From Candidatus Dormiibacterota bacterium (GTDB taxonomy: Bacteria; Chloroflexota; Dormibacteria; UBA8260; Bog-877), in NCBI GenBank assembly GCA_003164475.1, contig PLTL01000334.1, positions 1-5,612 on the forward strand: 5,612 bases of DNA. Reading direction: 5' to 3'. The position numbers and the translations under genes were made by a program. Of this stretch, positions 1-5,128 are shown one piece after another (position 1 is the stretch's first letter; the number at the start of each line of letters is the position of its first letter). A model generated the notes under the pieces. That model was not told the DNA's origin. It made no database searches and worked only from the letters and a program-made list of their open reading frames with translations.

Positions 1-403
1 GGACCGTGGTGGAGGGCGCCTGGGCCAGAAGCTGGCCCCTGGTCCCCAGGAGGACGAGCACCTGACCCACCGCCGCCGTGGAGGTGTCCGCCCTGGCCTC
101 CGCGGCCGCCTGGGAGGGGCTTCCGGCGGCGAGAGCAGCGGCGGTTGAGGGCAGCCTGGCCACCTCGCAGGCGAACTGCTGGGAGGCGCTGGCCGTCTCC
201 ATCCGGACCAGGGTGGCGGCCAGGCTGGCGGCTCCCGCCCCGGATTGGAGCTGCTGCTGTGAGCGTGCTTGCTGGGTCTTGAACCAAGTGACCGTCCCGG
301 CCACCAGGGCGGTGGCCAGCCCCACGCCCAGCAGCACCAGCGCGAACTGGGCGGCGAAGGAGGCACGGTGGGCGCGCCGCCTCTTGCCAGCTTGGTCGGC
401 CAC
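1..403 (-). CDS. N-terminus of a single-pass membrane sensor protein (partial)
   Basis: An open frame runs from a GTG at 403 to the left edge with no stop, giving 134 residues of an incomplete protein. Seen: a short basic cytoplasmic start (KRRRAHR, residues 7-13) and one hydrophobic helix at about 17-40. A Gln-rich, Ala-rich stretch follows at 43-63, then a region ending in VLVLLGTRGQLLAQAP (115-130). Helix-then-sensor order and a beta-strand/turn resembling 'v.vld..G..la' are typical of the Cache-like extracytoplasmic domains of histidine kinases, cyclases and chemoreceptors. That family assignment is inference, because the output domain lies outside the window. The GTG is preferred because an in-frame TGA lies seven codons upstream and a GGGG run sits 8 bases before it. 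It is divergent from the gene at 599. The overlapping plus-strand frame is an antisense shadow. Confidence 0.6.
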   Translation of the reverse strand, partial: MADQAGKRRRAHRASFAAQFALVLLGVGLATALVAGTVTWFKTQQARSQQQLQSGAGAASLAATLVRMETASASQQFACEVARLPSTAAALAAGSPSQAAAEARADTSTAAVGQVLVLLGTRGQLLAQAPSTTV

Positions 404-514
404 TCTGCTTGCCCCAGGTAATCAGATGAGCTGGCCGTGCCCAGGGTCGGGGCCGGCACGCGCCAGGAGAGGTCCTGGCTGGAGTCGGCCGCGACCACCG
501 CAGAGCACCGGCCC

Positions 515-520
515 TATGAT
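515..520 (+). promoter_or_regulatory. Candidate -10 box in divergent intergenic region
   Basis: TATGAT at 515-520 differs from the sigma-70-type -10 consensus by one base and would give a leader of roughly 70 bases before the ATG at 599. No convincing -35 element lies at the usual spacing. A second TANNNT-type match, TACGGT (590-595), is too close to the ATG for an ordinary leader. On the minus strand another TACGGT (complement of 527-532) could serve the membrane protein at 403. The rest of 404-598 holds nothing else I recognise apart from the small hairpin listed separately. Confidence 0.25.
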
Positions 521-580
521 GTCTCCCACCGTAGCCGTCCCGATCCAAAGCTAGGGGTGCAGCGGGTAGCGAAGGGGTTA

Positions 581-596
581 CACCGGCCTTACGGTG
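581..596 (+). repeat. Small inverted repeat just before the start codon at 599
   Basis: CACCG (581-585) and CGGTG (592-596) are perfect inverted repeats around a six-base GCCTTA loop, ending two bases before the ATG at 599. No Shine-Dalgarno-like purine run occupies the usual place. A hairpin here would crowd the start codon and could lower initiation. This short stem could be chance in G+C-rich DNA. Confidence 0.3.
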
Positions 597-598
597 CG

Positions 599-1258
599 AT
601 GACAGTTGGGACTGACCGGCAGCTGGCGGCGGGCGATGTTGTTGAGGTTCGGTGTCCTGTGCCGGAAGTGGTGGTTTCCTTCCTAGACGGCGAGATCCTC
701 TACGGGGAGCTGCCCCTGTTGCACATGGACGACCCCTTCCTGGACCTCGACCTGAACACCCTTGACGGCAATGCCCGGCAGGCGCTGATCCCAGTCAGCG
801 CGGTGCGCCAGGTCGACGTCACCAAGGTGACCCAGCCGGGGCCGCAGACTGACCTCAAGCAGCTGGCCCGGGTTGCCCTCCATTTCGTCGACGGCCAGGT
901 GCTGCGGGCCCATGTGGTCGCCCCAGCGTCGCTGCAGCGCTTCGGTTCAGTGTGGGACATCATCGACGCCAAGAGCCTGGAGCACAAGGTGACGGCCATC
1001 CCCTACACCGCGCTCAAGGGGGCCTTCTATGTCCGGCGCTGGGACACCCGGCCGCCACTGGAGCGCTCCAAATCGGTGGCCGCCGCCCAGAGTGGGCAGC
1101 GCCGGCGCTTGGCCGAGCTCCAGGCGAAGCGGGGACGGGAGGGCCTGAGCCGCCGCGTTCCCAGGCCCCGCGGGGGCCTCCTTGACCGCATCGACCCGGA
1201 TCAGGGCCAGCACAGAGGGGTGGAGGGGCGGCCGCCCGACCCGCCCGGTCCCGCATGA
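599..1258 (+). CDS. Hypothetical protein with two copies of a beta-rich module
   Basis: A 219-residue soluble protein without signal peptide or membrane helix. Two similar segments are visible. The first (about 24-74) has VVVSFLDGEILYG and ends in IPVSAVRQVDV. The second (about 91-145) has VALHFVDGQVLRA and ends in IPYTALKGAFYV. The shared pattern is a strand with F-x-DG-x-hydrophobic, a variable middle, then IP-x-(S/T)A and a closing strand. The second copy resembles small bacterial domains of unknown function that end in 'LKAvFFV' (DUF6982-like); this link is from memory and not verified. The tail from about 153 is Arg/Gly/Pro-rich and probably disordered. The frame is open back to an ATG at 437, but the extra 54 residues look like non-coding composition, so 599 is chosen although it lacks a clear ribosome binding site. 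Its stop overlaps the epimerase start (ATGA), suggesting translational coupling. Function unknown. Confidence 0.75.
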   Translation: MTVGTDRQLAAGDVVEVRCPVPEVVVSFLDGEILYGELPLLHMDDPFLDLDLNTLDGNARQALIPVSAVRQVDVTKVTQPGPQTDLKQLARVALHFVDGQVLRAHVVAPASLQRFGSVWDIIDAKSLEHKVTAIPYTALKGAFYVRRWDTRPPLERSKSVAAAQSGQRRRLAELQAKRGREGLSRRVPRPRGGLLDRIDPDQGQHRGVEGRPPDPPGPA

Positions 1259-2202
1259 GGGTGCTGGTGACCGGCGGGGCCGGCTTCATCGGCAGCCATC
1301 TCACCGATCGGCTGCTCCGAGAGGGACACCAGGTGGCGGTGATCGACGACCTCAGCAGCGGCCGCCGGGAGCAGGTCGCCGAGTCAGCCCACTTCTACCA
1401 GCTGGACGTGAGGAGCGATTGGCTGGGCCGGGTCGTCGACCGAGAGCGCCCGGAGGCGATCCTCCACCTGGCCGCCCAGATCGACGTGCGCCGCGCTGTC
1501 GCGGAGCCACTCCACGACGCTGAGGTCAACGTCATCGGAACGGTCCAGGTGCTGCGGGCAGCCGTTGCCGCCGGAGCCCGGCGGGTGATCTTCTTCTCGT
1601 CCGGTGGTGCCATCTACGGGGACACGGAGACGATCCCCACCCGCGAGACCCACCCGATGTGTCCGAGCTCCCCCTACGGGGCCGCCAAGGCGGCCGGTGA
1701 GGCCTACATGAGCGCCTTTGCCGGCTCCTTCGGCCTGGAGACCGCGGTGGTGCGCCCGGGTAACGTCTACGGGCCCCGACAGGACCCTCACGGGGAGGCG
1801 GGGGTGGTGGCCATCTTCACCAGCCAGCTGCTGGCCGGGAAGGCCCCTTTGATCAACGGGGACGGGCTTCAGACCCGGGACTACGTGTTCGTCGAGGACG
1901 TGGTCGAGGCGGCGCTCCGCCTCCTCCAGGGGCCCTTGGGCCAGTACAACGTGGGCACTGGCAAGGAGACCTCGGTGGTGGCGCTGGCGGGTGAGCTGCG
2001 GCGGGCGGTGGCGGAGCGGCGGCGGGAGGGTGAGCCCCTGCCGGAGATGCCGGTGCACGGACCCAGCAAGAGCGGCGAGCAACGCCGGAGCTGCCTCGAC
2101 TGCTCGCTGGCCCAGTCCCGGCTGGATTGGACCGCCCGGGTTGCCCTCCCCGAGGGTCTGCGCCGGACGGTGAGCTTCTTCGCCGGCGAGCGCTACTTGT
2201 AG
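1255..2202 (+). CDS. NAD-dependent epimerase/dehydratase, UDP-glucose 4-epimerase type
   Basis: A 315-residue extended short-chain dehydrogenase/reductase, the usual length for GalE-like enzymes, which interconvert nucleotide sugars through a transient 4-keto intermediate using bound NAD. Seen in order: the nucleotide-binding GGAGFIG (Gly7, Gly10, Gly13); Asp31 at the end of the second strand, typical for NAD rather than NADP; HLAAQ (71-75); SSGGAIYGD (115-123); the catalytic Tyr141-x3-Lys145 in [17 protein letters not shown] (167-176); and [10 protein letters not shown] (208-217). The position four before the YG tyrosine, which is Ser in E. coli GalE, is Gly here, leaving Ser116 as the nearby hydroxyl. 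That variant occurs in other family members. The exact substrate cannot be read from sequence; UDP-glucose/galactose, the N-acetyl forms or another UDP-sugar are possible. The gene overlaps the preceding one by four bases and converges on infA with overlapping 3' ends. It probably feeds glycan or exopolysaccharide synthesis. Confidence 0.9.
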   Translation: MRVLVTGGAGFIGSHLTDRLLREGHQVAVIDDLSSGRREQVAESAHFYQLDVRSDWLGRVVDRERPEAILHLAAQIDVRRAVAEPLHDAEVNVIGTVQVLRAAVAAGARRVIFFSSGGAIYGDTETIPTRETHPMCPSSPYGAAKAAGEAYMSAFAGSFGLETAVVRPGNVYGPRQDPHGEAGVVAIFTSQLLAGKAPLINGDGLQTRDYVFVEDVVEAALRLLQGPLGQYNVGTGKETSVVALAGELRRAVAERRREGEPLPEMPVHGPSKSGEQRRSCLDCSLAQSRLDWTARVALPEGLRRTVSFFAGERYL

Positions 2203-2489
2203 CGGAAGGTGATCCGGCCCCGGGTGAGGTCGTAGGGGCTGAGCTCCACCTTGACCTTGTCGCCGATCAAGGTCCGGATGTAGTGCTTGCGCATCTTGCC
2301 GGAGATGTAGGCGAGGACAACCTGGCCGGTCTGGAGCTCGACTCGGAACTGGGCGTTCGGCAGGGGCTCAACCACGGTGCCCTCGATCTCGATCGTCTCC
2401 TCCTTCTGTTCCTCAAGGGGAGTGACCCGGGAGACCTGAGGTCGCGCGGGACCGCGCCTGGTGCGGCCACCCATCGAACGTCTGGCCAA
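2193..2489 (-). CDS. infA: Translation initiation factor IF-1 with N-terminal extension
   Basis: Residues 30-98 are unmistakable IF-1, a single S1-type OB-fold that binds the A site of the 30S subunit during initiation. Visible are [49 protein letters not shown] and the terminal RYK. The usual IF-1 is about 72 residues; this one is 98. The additional N-terminal segment (about 1-29) is Arg/Gly/Pro-rich followed by LEEQKEE. There is no usable start codon nearer the core: the candidate valines are GTC, and the only internal Met is Met6. A TTG at 2489 has GGAGG eight bases upstream, so it is preferred over the ATG at 2474. The gene lies alone, not in the common adk-map-infA-rpmJ ribosomal cluster. 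Its 3' end overlaps the convergent epimerase gene by ten bases. It could be the only infA or a second copy; the window cannot tell. Confidence 0.93.
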   Translation of the reverse strand: MARRSMGGRTRRGPARPQVSRVTPLEEQKEETIEIEGTVVEPLPNAQFRVELQTGQVVLAYISGKMRKHYIRTLIGDKVKVELSPYDLTRGRITFRYK

Positions 2490-2497
2490 GCTCTGGA

Positions 2498-2502
2498 CCT
2501 CC
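2498..2502 (-). promoter_or_regulatory. Ribosome binding site of infA that decides the TTG start
   Basis: GGAGG on the minus strand, eight bases before TTG 2489-2487. The next in-frame candidate, ATG at 2474, would sit 23 bases from it, which is too far. The site therefore argues that the N-terminal extension of IF-1 is translated. Confidence 0.6.
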
Positions 2503-2548
2503 GGACGGAGCTGCGGGCGGAGCGGCTTGGCCCCGCCGAGAGAACTGG

Positions 2549-2554
2549 ATTGTA
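2549..2554 (-). promoter_or_regulatory. Candidate -10 box for infA
   Basis: TACAAT on the minus strand, one mismatch from TATAAT, would place transcription start near 2542 and give infA a leader of about 50 bases that includes the GGAGG at 2498-2502. It stands out in otherwise very G+C-rich surroundings. No good -35 element is seen at 16-18 bases, so the call rests on the -10 match and position only. Confidence 0.4.
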
Positions 2555-2776
2555 TCCCGCGCCGGCCTCCGTCCCGGGGAAGAGGCGCCTCCAGCTCGCC
2601 CGCTCAGTGCCGGCGCTCTTGCAACGGAGTTGGTGACCCTGGCCAGCCGGCCCCCGCTCCGGCGCGCCCACAGCGGCTCCCGGGGCCGGCCTGGGGCGCG
2701 CGGGCCTACCCGATCCGCCCGGGGCAGCTCGGAGGCGGCGATCCCCGGAGGGTGGCCGCTCGCCGCAAGGGTGACC

Positions 2777-2848
2777 CCGGGCAGCGCCCGGCGAGACTGG
2801 CGGCTGAACCGCCCCCGCGATTGAGTCAGCCTGGGCCTCAGGCCCCAG
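2777..2848 (-). terminator. Two G+C-rich hairpins at the end of the dehydrogenase gene
   Basis: At 2831-2848 the minus strand can fold into a stem of about seven pairs with one bulge, enclosing the dehydrogenase stop codon. At 2777-2791 CCGGGC/GCCCGG pair perfectly around a three-base loop. Neither is followed by a U-rich tract, so they are not classical intrinsic terminators. They could slow polymerase or protect the 3' end of the mRNA. Chance pairing in G+C-rich DNA is a real alternative. Confidence 0.25.
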
Positions 2849-3950
2849 AGAAGCTGATCACCGTCTTGATGTCGTCAGGCTGGCGGTCGAACGCGGCGGC
2901 GAACTGGTCCAGCGCCACCCGCCGGGTCACGATCTGCTCCAGCACCCCGGGCCACTTTCTCTCCGCCGCTCCCAGCATCCGGGCCGCCGCCTCGAAGTGG
3001 TGCCGGTTGGAGTTGACGGTCCCGAAGGTGAGCCTGTTGCCCAGCACCATGTCGAGGTTGAGAGAGTCGGCGTCGACAGTGACGGTGCGGCCCCCGGCGG
3101 TGACCGAGCTGAGGCAGCAGATCCCGTTGGGGCCGGTCGCCGCCATCGCCTGCATCGCCACCGAAGAAGCTCCCGTGGCCTCGAAGACGAGGTCGAGCTG
3201 GCCGAGGCGCCGGGGCAGGCTGGAGACCGGGTGCTGGTCGGCATCCAGAAGGTTCGCCCCCACCTCGGCGGCGATCCTGACCGCCGGCGAGGCGGGGACG
3301 AACTTGGCGACCACGCTGACCTCGAGGTCGCGCAAGCGCAGGAAGATGGCCGCCATCAGCCCCACCGCCCCGGCCCCGCAGACCAGGGCCTGCTGGGGCT
3401 CCCACGGCATTCGCGCCCGCTGGATCTTGAAGCACTGCATCAGGCCCTTCTCCGCGATGCTGCTGGGCTCCATCAGCACCCCCACCCGGCGCAGGGCAAA
3501 GGGGAGCGGGACCAGGTAGTCGCTGGATTCCAGGAAGCGCTCGGCCATGAAGCCGTCGCGGCCCTTGATCCCGCGCTCGGTGTAGTGCCCGGTGAGGCAG
3601 TCGTCGCTCTGGCCGGCCGCGCAGGGCGCGCAGCGCTCTGGGCAGGGTCTGCGGACGGTGGCCACCACCAGCTGACCCGGGGCGAGACCACTCTCCCGGG
3701 GGGCCCTGGCGACCCTCCCCAGGTTCTCATGGCCCAGGACCAGGCTGTCCCTGCCCTTGGGGGCCGCCCCGTAGCCCTCGTTGGCGATCTCCAGGTCGGT
3801 CCCGCAGACCCCGACCTCGATCACCTCGACCTCAACCGGGTCGGCGGACCTGCCGTCCGCGTCCTCCACCATCCCGGCTCCCGAGGGCTCGGAGAGCTCC
3901 GCCAACCGGACGCTGCCCCTCCTGCCTGGCGTGGTGATCACTGCCCTCAT
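2838..3950 (-). CDS. Zinc-dependent glucose 1-dehydrogenase-type sugar dehydrogenase
   Basis: A 370-residue medium-chain dehydrogenase most like archaeal-type glucose 1-dehydrogenase, which oxidises D-glucose (sometimes galactose or xylose) to the lactone with NAD(P). Seen: catalytic-zinc region VGVCGTDLEI (Cys49) and LGHENLG (His74, Glu75); structural-zinc cysteines 103, 107, 110 and 118; the family-typical YTERGIKGRDGF (123-134) and LMEPSS (159-164, Glu161 a likely zinc or water ligand); the dinucleotide fold GAGAVG (192-197); FEATG (256-260); and the C-terminal GTVNSNRHHFEAA and IKTVISF that mark this subfamily. Residues about 22-38 form an acidic insertion before the catalytic domain strand, moving Cys49 roughly ten residues later than in Sulfolobus enzymes. 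The loop after the second Rossmann strand reads VVAKFVPAS and lacks the Asn-Arg-Arg that binds the NADP phosphate in known members, so the cofactor is uncertain. The ATG has GGAGG six bases upstream. The gene follows the membrane protein by 39 bases, likely in one transcript. Confidence 0.88.
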   Translation of the reverse strand: MRAVITTPGRRGSVRLAELSEPSGAGMVEDADGRSADPVEVEVIEVGVCGTDLEIANEGYGAAPKGRDSLVLGHENLGRVARAPRESGLAPGQLVVATVRRPCPERCAPCAAGQSDDCLTGHYTERGIKGRDGFMAERFLESSDYLVPLPFALRRVGVLMEPSSIAEKGLMQCFKIQRARMPWEPQQALVCGAGAVGLMAAIFLRLRDLEVSVVAKFVPASPAVRIAAEVGANLLDADQHPVSSLPRRLGQLDLVFEATGASSVAMQAMAATGPNGICCLSSVTAGGRTVTVDADSLNLDMVLGNRLTFGTVNSNRHHFEAAARMLGAAERKWPGVLEQIVTRRVALDQFAAAFDRQPDDIKTVISFSGA

Positions 3951-3956
3951 CCGCTC

Positions 3957-3961
3957 CCTCC
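3957..3961 (-). promoter_or_regulatory. Ribosome binding site of the dehydrogenase
   Basis: GGAGG on the minus strand, six bases before the ATG at 3950-3948. It lies in the 39-base gap after the membrane-protein stop codon and supports this start. Confidence 0.6.
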
Positions 3962-3989
3962 GCCGCCGCGACCCAAGATCACGTCGAGC

Positions 3990-4970
3990 CTATTGCGGCT
4001 GGTCAGGCAAGAGCGACAGGCCTCGAAGGTTGAGGGGCCCGCGGATGGCGAAGAAGACTCCGGCGCCCACCACGGTCACCGCGACCCGGTCGAAGGCCCG
4101 GTTGAGGACGGTGACGGCGGCCGCCACCGGGCTGGCCACTCCGAAGGCCACCATCAGGAAGGTCATCGAGCCCTCGTAGGCGCCTATGCCCCCAGGCAGG
4201 AGGCTGACCCCGCCGGCCAGGTGGGCCACCGCGTAGACGAAGGCGGCCTGGTAGACGCCCAGATCCACCCCCACACTGCGGACCGTGAAGTAGAACATCG
4301 CGATGGCGATCACCGCGGCCACCGGGCCCAGGAGCGCGGGCCAGAGGGTGGCCGGGCGTCGGGCGATGAAGATCACGTCCCGGTGCAGGGACATGAGGTC
4401 GGCGGAGTAGCGCCGGATCAGGGGGATCCGGACCGCGAACCGCATCACCAGGCGGAATGCCCGGGGCCAGAGCAGCACGGTGAAGATGGCGAGGATCCCC
4501 AGCAGGGCGGTGACCACGGCCGCCTGGGCACCGGGGAACCTGCCCGCCCCGGGTAGCGCCGCCGCGATCAGGCCGATCGGATAGAGCAGCTCCTGGACCA
4601 CGACGGTGGCCGAGACCGCGCCCAGGTTGACCTTGGCGTGCTGCCGCAGGATCACGGCCCGGCCGAGCTCGCCCAGGGGCAGGACGGCTGTGGGCTGCCC
4701 GGCGAAGTAGATGAGGATGGTCTCCATGGCCCCGTGGTCGAGCTGGTTGGGCTTGAGGAACAGGTGCCACTGGTAGCCCTTGAGCGTGTAGTAACCCAGC
4801 GAGAGCAGCAGCACCACCGGCAGGTAGGCAAGGTGGAACCGGGCCAGGGCGGATCCCAGCTGGCTGGGGTGGACGTACTCGACAATGAAGCCCAGGATGG
4901 CCAGGCTGATCAGCGCCGCCAGCATCCGACGGAGGCTGAGGAGGTGGCGCAGGCCGACTCGGGGTTTCAT
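3990..4970 (-). CDS. Flippase-like membrane protein, lysylphosphatidylglycerol synthase TM family
   Basis: A 326-residue polytopic membrane protein of the LPG_synthase_TM/AglD-like group (UPF0104). Hydrophobic segments lie at about 15-30, 48-62, 84-98, 118-140, 150-168, 208-230, 238-257, 268-288 and 295-309. The family signature GGVSLLPGGIGAYEG (253-267) is present, as is the earlier PLGELGRAVILR (98-109). Members span the cytoplasmic membrane and act in lipid or lipid-linked sugar transfer or flipping. This one lacks the C-terminal aminoacyl-transferase domain of full MprF, so lysylphosphatidylglycerol synthesis itself is not indicated. The frame is open upstream to 5135, but those 55 residues are Arg/Gly-rich and cross the intergenic region; the ATG at 4970 directly precedes the basic residues and first helix. 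Its ribosome binding site is weak (AGAAG immediately before ATG). It is probably the first gene of a transcript with the sugar dehydrogenase, and it is divergent from the ABC ATPase. Confidence 0.88.
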   Translation of the reverse strand: MKPRVGLRHLLSLRRMLAALISLAILGFIVEYVHPSQLGSALARFHLAYLPVVLLLSLGYYTLKGYQWHLFLKPNQLDHGAMETILIYFAGQPTAVLPLGELGRAVILRQHAKVNLGAVSATVVVQELLYPIGLIAAALPGAGRFPGAQAAVVTALLGILAIFTVLLWPRAFRLVMRFAVRIPLIRRYSADLMSLHRDVIFIARRPATLWPALLGPVAAVIAIAMFYFTVRSVGVDLGVYQAAFVYAVAHLAGGVSLLPGGIGAYEGSMTFLMVAFGVASPVAAAVTVLNRAFDRVAVTVVGAGVFFAIRGPLNLRGLSLLPDQPQ

Positions 4971-5054
4971 CTTCTGCTGGTGACAATAGCGGCCCCGGCG
5001 AACTTGACGGCGGCCGCCGCGCCGCCCTCCCAGCCCAGATCGGAAGCAGGCCGC

Positions 5055-5060
5055 TATACT
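5055..5060 (+). promoter_or_regulatory. Candidate -10 box upstream of the ABC ATPase
   Basis: TATACT at 5055-5060 is one base from the -10 consensus and would start a leader of about 45 bases before ATG 5113. TACGAT at 5074-5079 is a second TANNNT match. No good -35 sequence is found at normal spacing; TTGACG at 5004-5009 is too distant. On the opposite strand TATTGT (complement of 4983-4988) could be the -10 box of the membrane protein, with a very short leader. The region 4971-5112 is therefore a divergent control region, with the individual boxes uncertain. Confidence 0.35.
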
Positions 5061-5089
5061 CCGGGCAAATTGGTACGATGGAGCCGCGT

Positions 5090-5128
5090 ATGTCCGTGGA
5101 TCACCTGAACAGATGGCCCCTCTCATAG
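5090..5128 (+). CDS. Possible leader peptide overlapping the ABC ATPase start
   Basis: A 12-codon frame [12 protein letters not shown] ending in TAG at 5126-5128. Its ATG has GGAG (5080-5083) six bases upstream, a better ribosome binding site than the ATPase's own ATG at 5113, which has none visible. The frame can also begin at ATG 5078, adding MEPR. It is in a different frame from the ATPase and stops 13 bases past that start codon, an arrangement compatible with termination-reinitiation coupling. Such short frames also arise by chance, and the peptide has no recognisable features. Confidence 0.3.
   Translation: MSVDHLNRWPLS

Larger units (their letters stand above)
2490..2837. other. 348-base G+C-rich intergenic region
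   Basis: This stretch separates infA from the dehydrogenase gene, both on the minus strand. It contains the infA ribosome binding site and candidate -10 box near its left end and hairpin-forming repeats near its right end. The open frames crossing it on either strand have no recognisable protein features and continue as shadows of neighbouring genes. I see no tRNA, repeat array or recognisable RNA element. Its length, after a 39-base gap between the two genes upstream, suggests that infA is transcribed separately from that pair. Confidence 0.5.

Noticed and set aside
78..554. 158-codon plus-strand open frame at the left end
   Set aside because: The opposite strand carries a GTG-started frame with a clean transmembrane helix and sensor-like region; the plus-strand product is an Ala/Trp/Cys-rich shadow.
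437..598. Upstream ATG extension of the duplicated-module protein
   Set aside because: The extra 54 residues have no similarity to the modules and look like translated non-coding DNA; ATG 599 precedes the structured part.
1384..2082. 232-codon minus-strand open frame
   Set aside because: Entirely antisense to the epimerase, whose motifs are intact; the product is His/Arg/Gly-rich with no recognisable features.
2632..2777. GGTGACCC occurring twice (2632-2639 and 2770-2777)
   Set aside because: Two copies of an 8-base G+C-rich word 138 bases apart, without further shared flanks, are expected by chance and do not support an operator or repeat family.
2461..3519. 352-codon plus-strand open frame across the intergenic gap into the dehydrogenase
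   Set aside because: Composition is Arg/Ser/Pro/Ala-rich without domain features, and most of it is antisense to conserved coding sequence.
2997..4556. 519-codon plus-strand open frame
   Set aside because: It lies antisense to the dehydrogenase and membrane protein, both with clear family motifs. Its product is a low-complexity Gly/His/Asp/Arg-rich chain with no motif, typical of antisense frames in G+C-rich genes.
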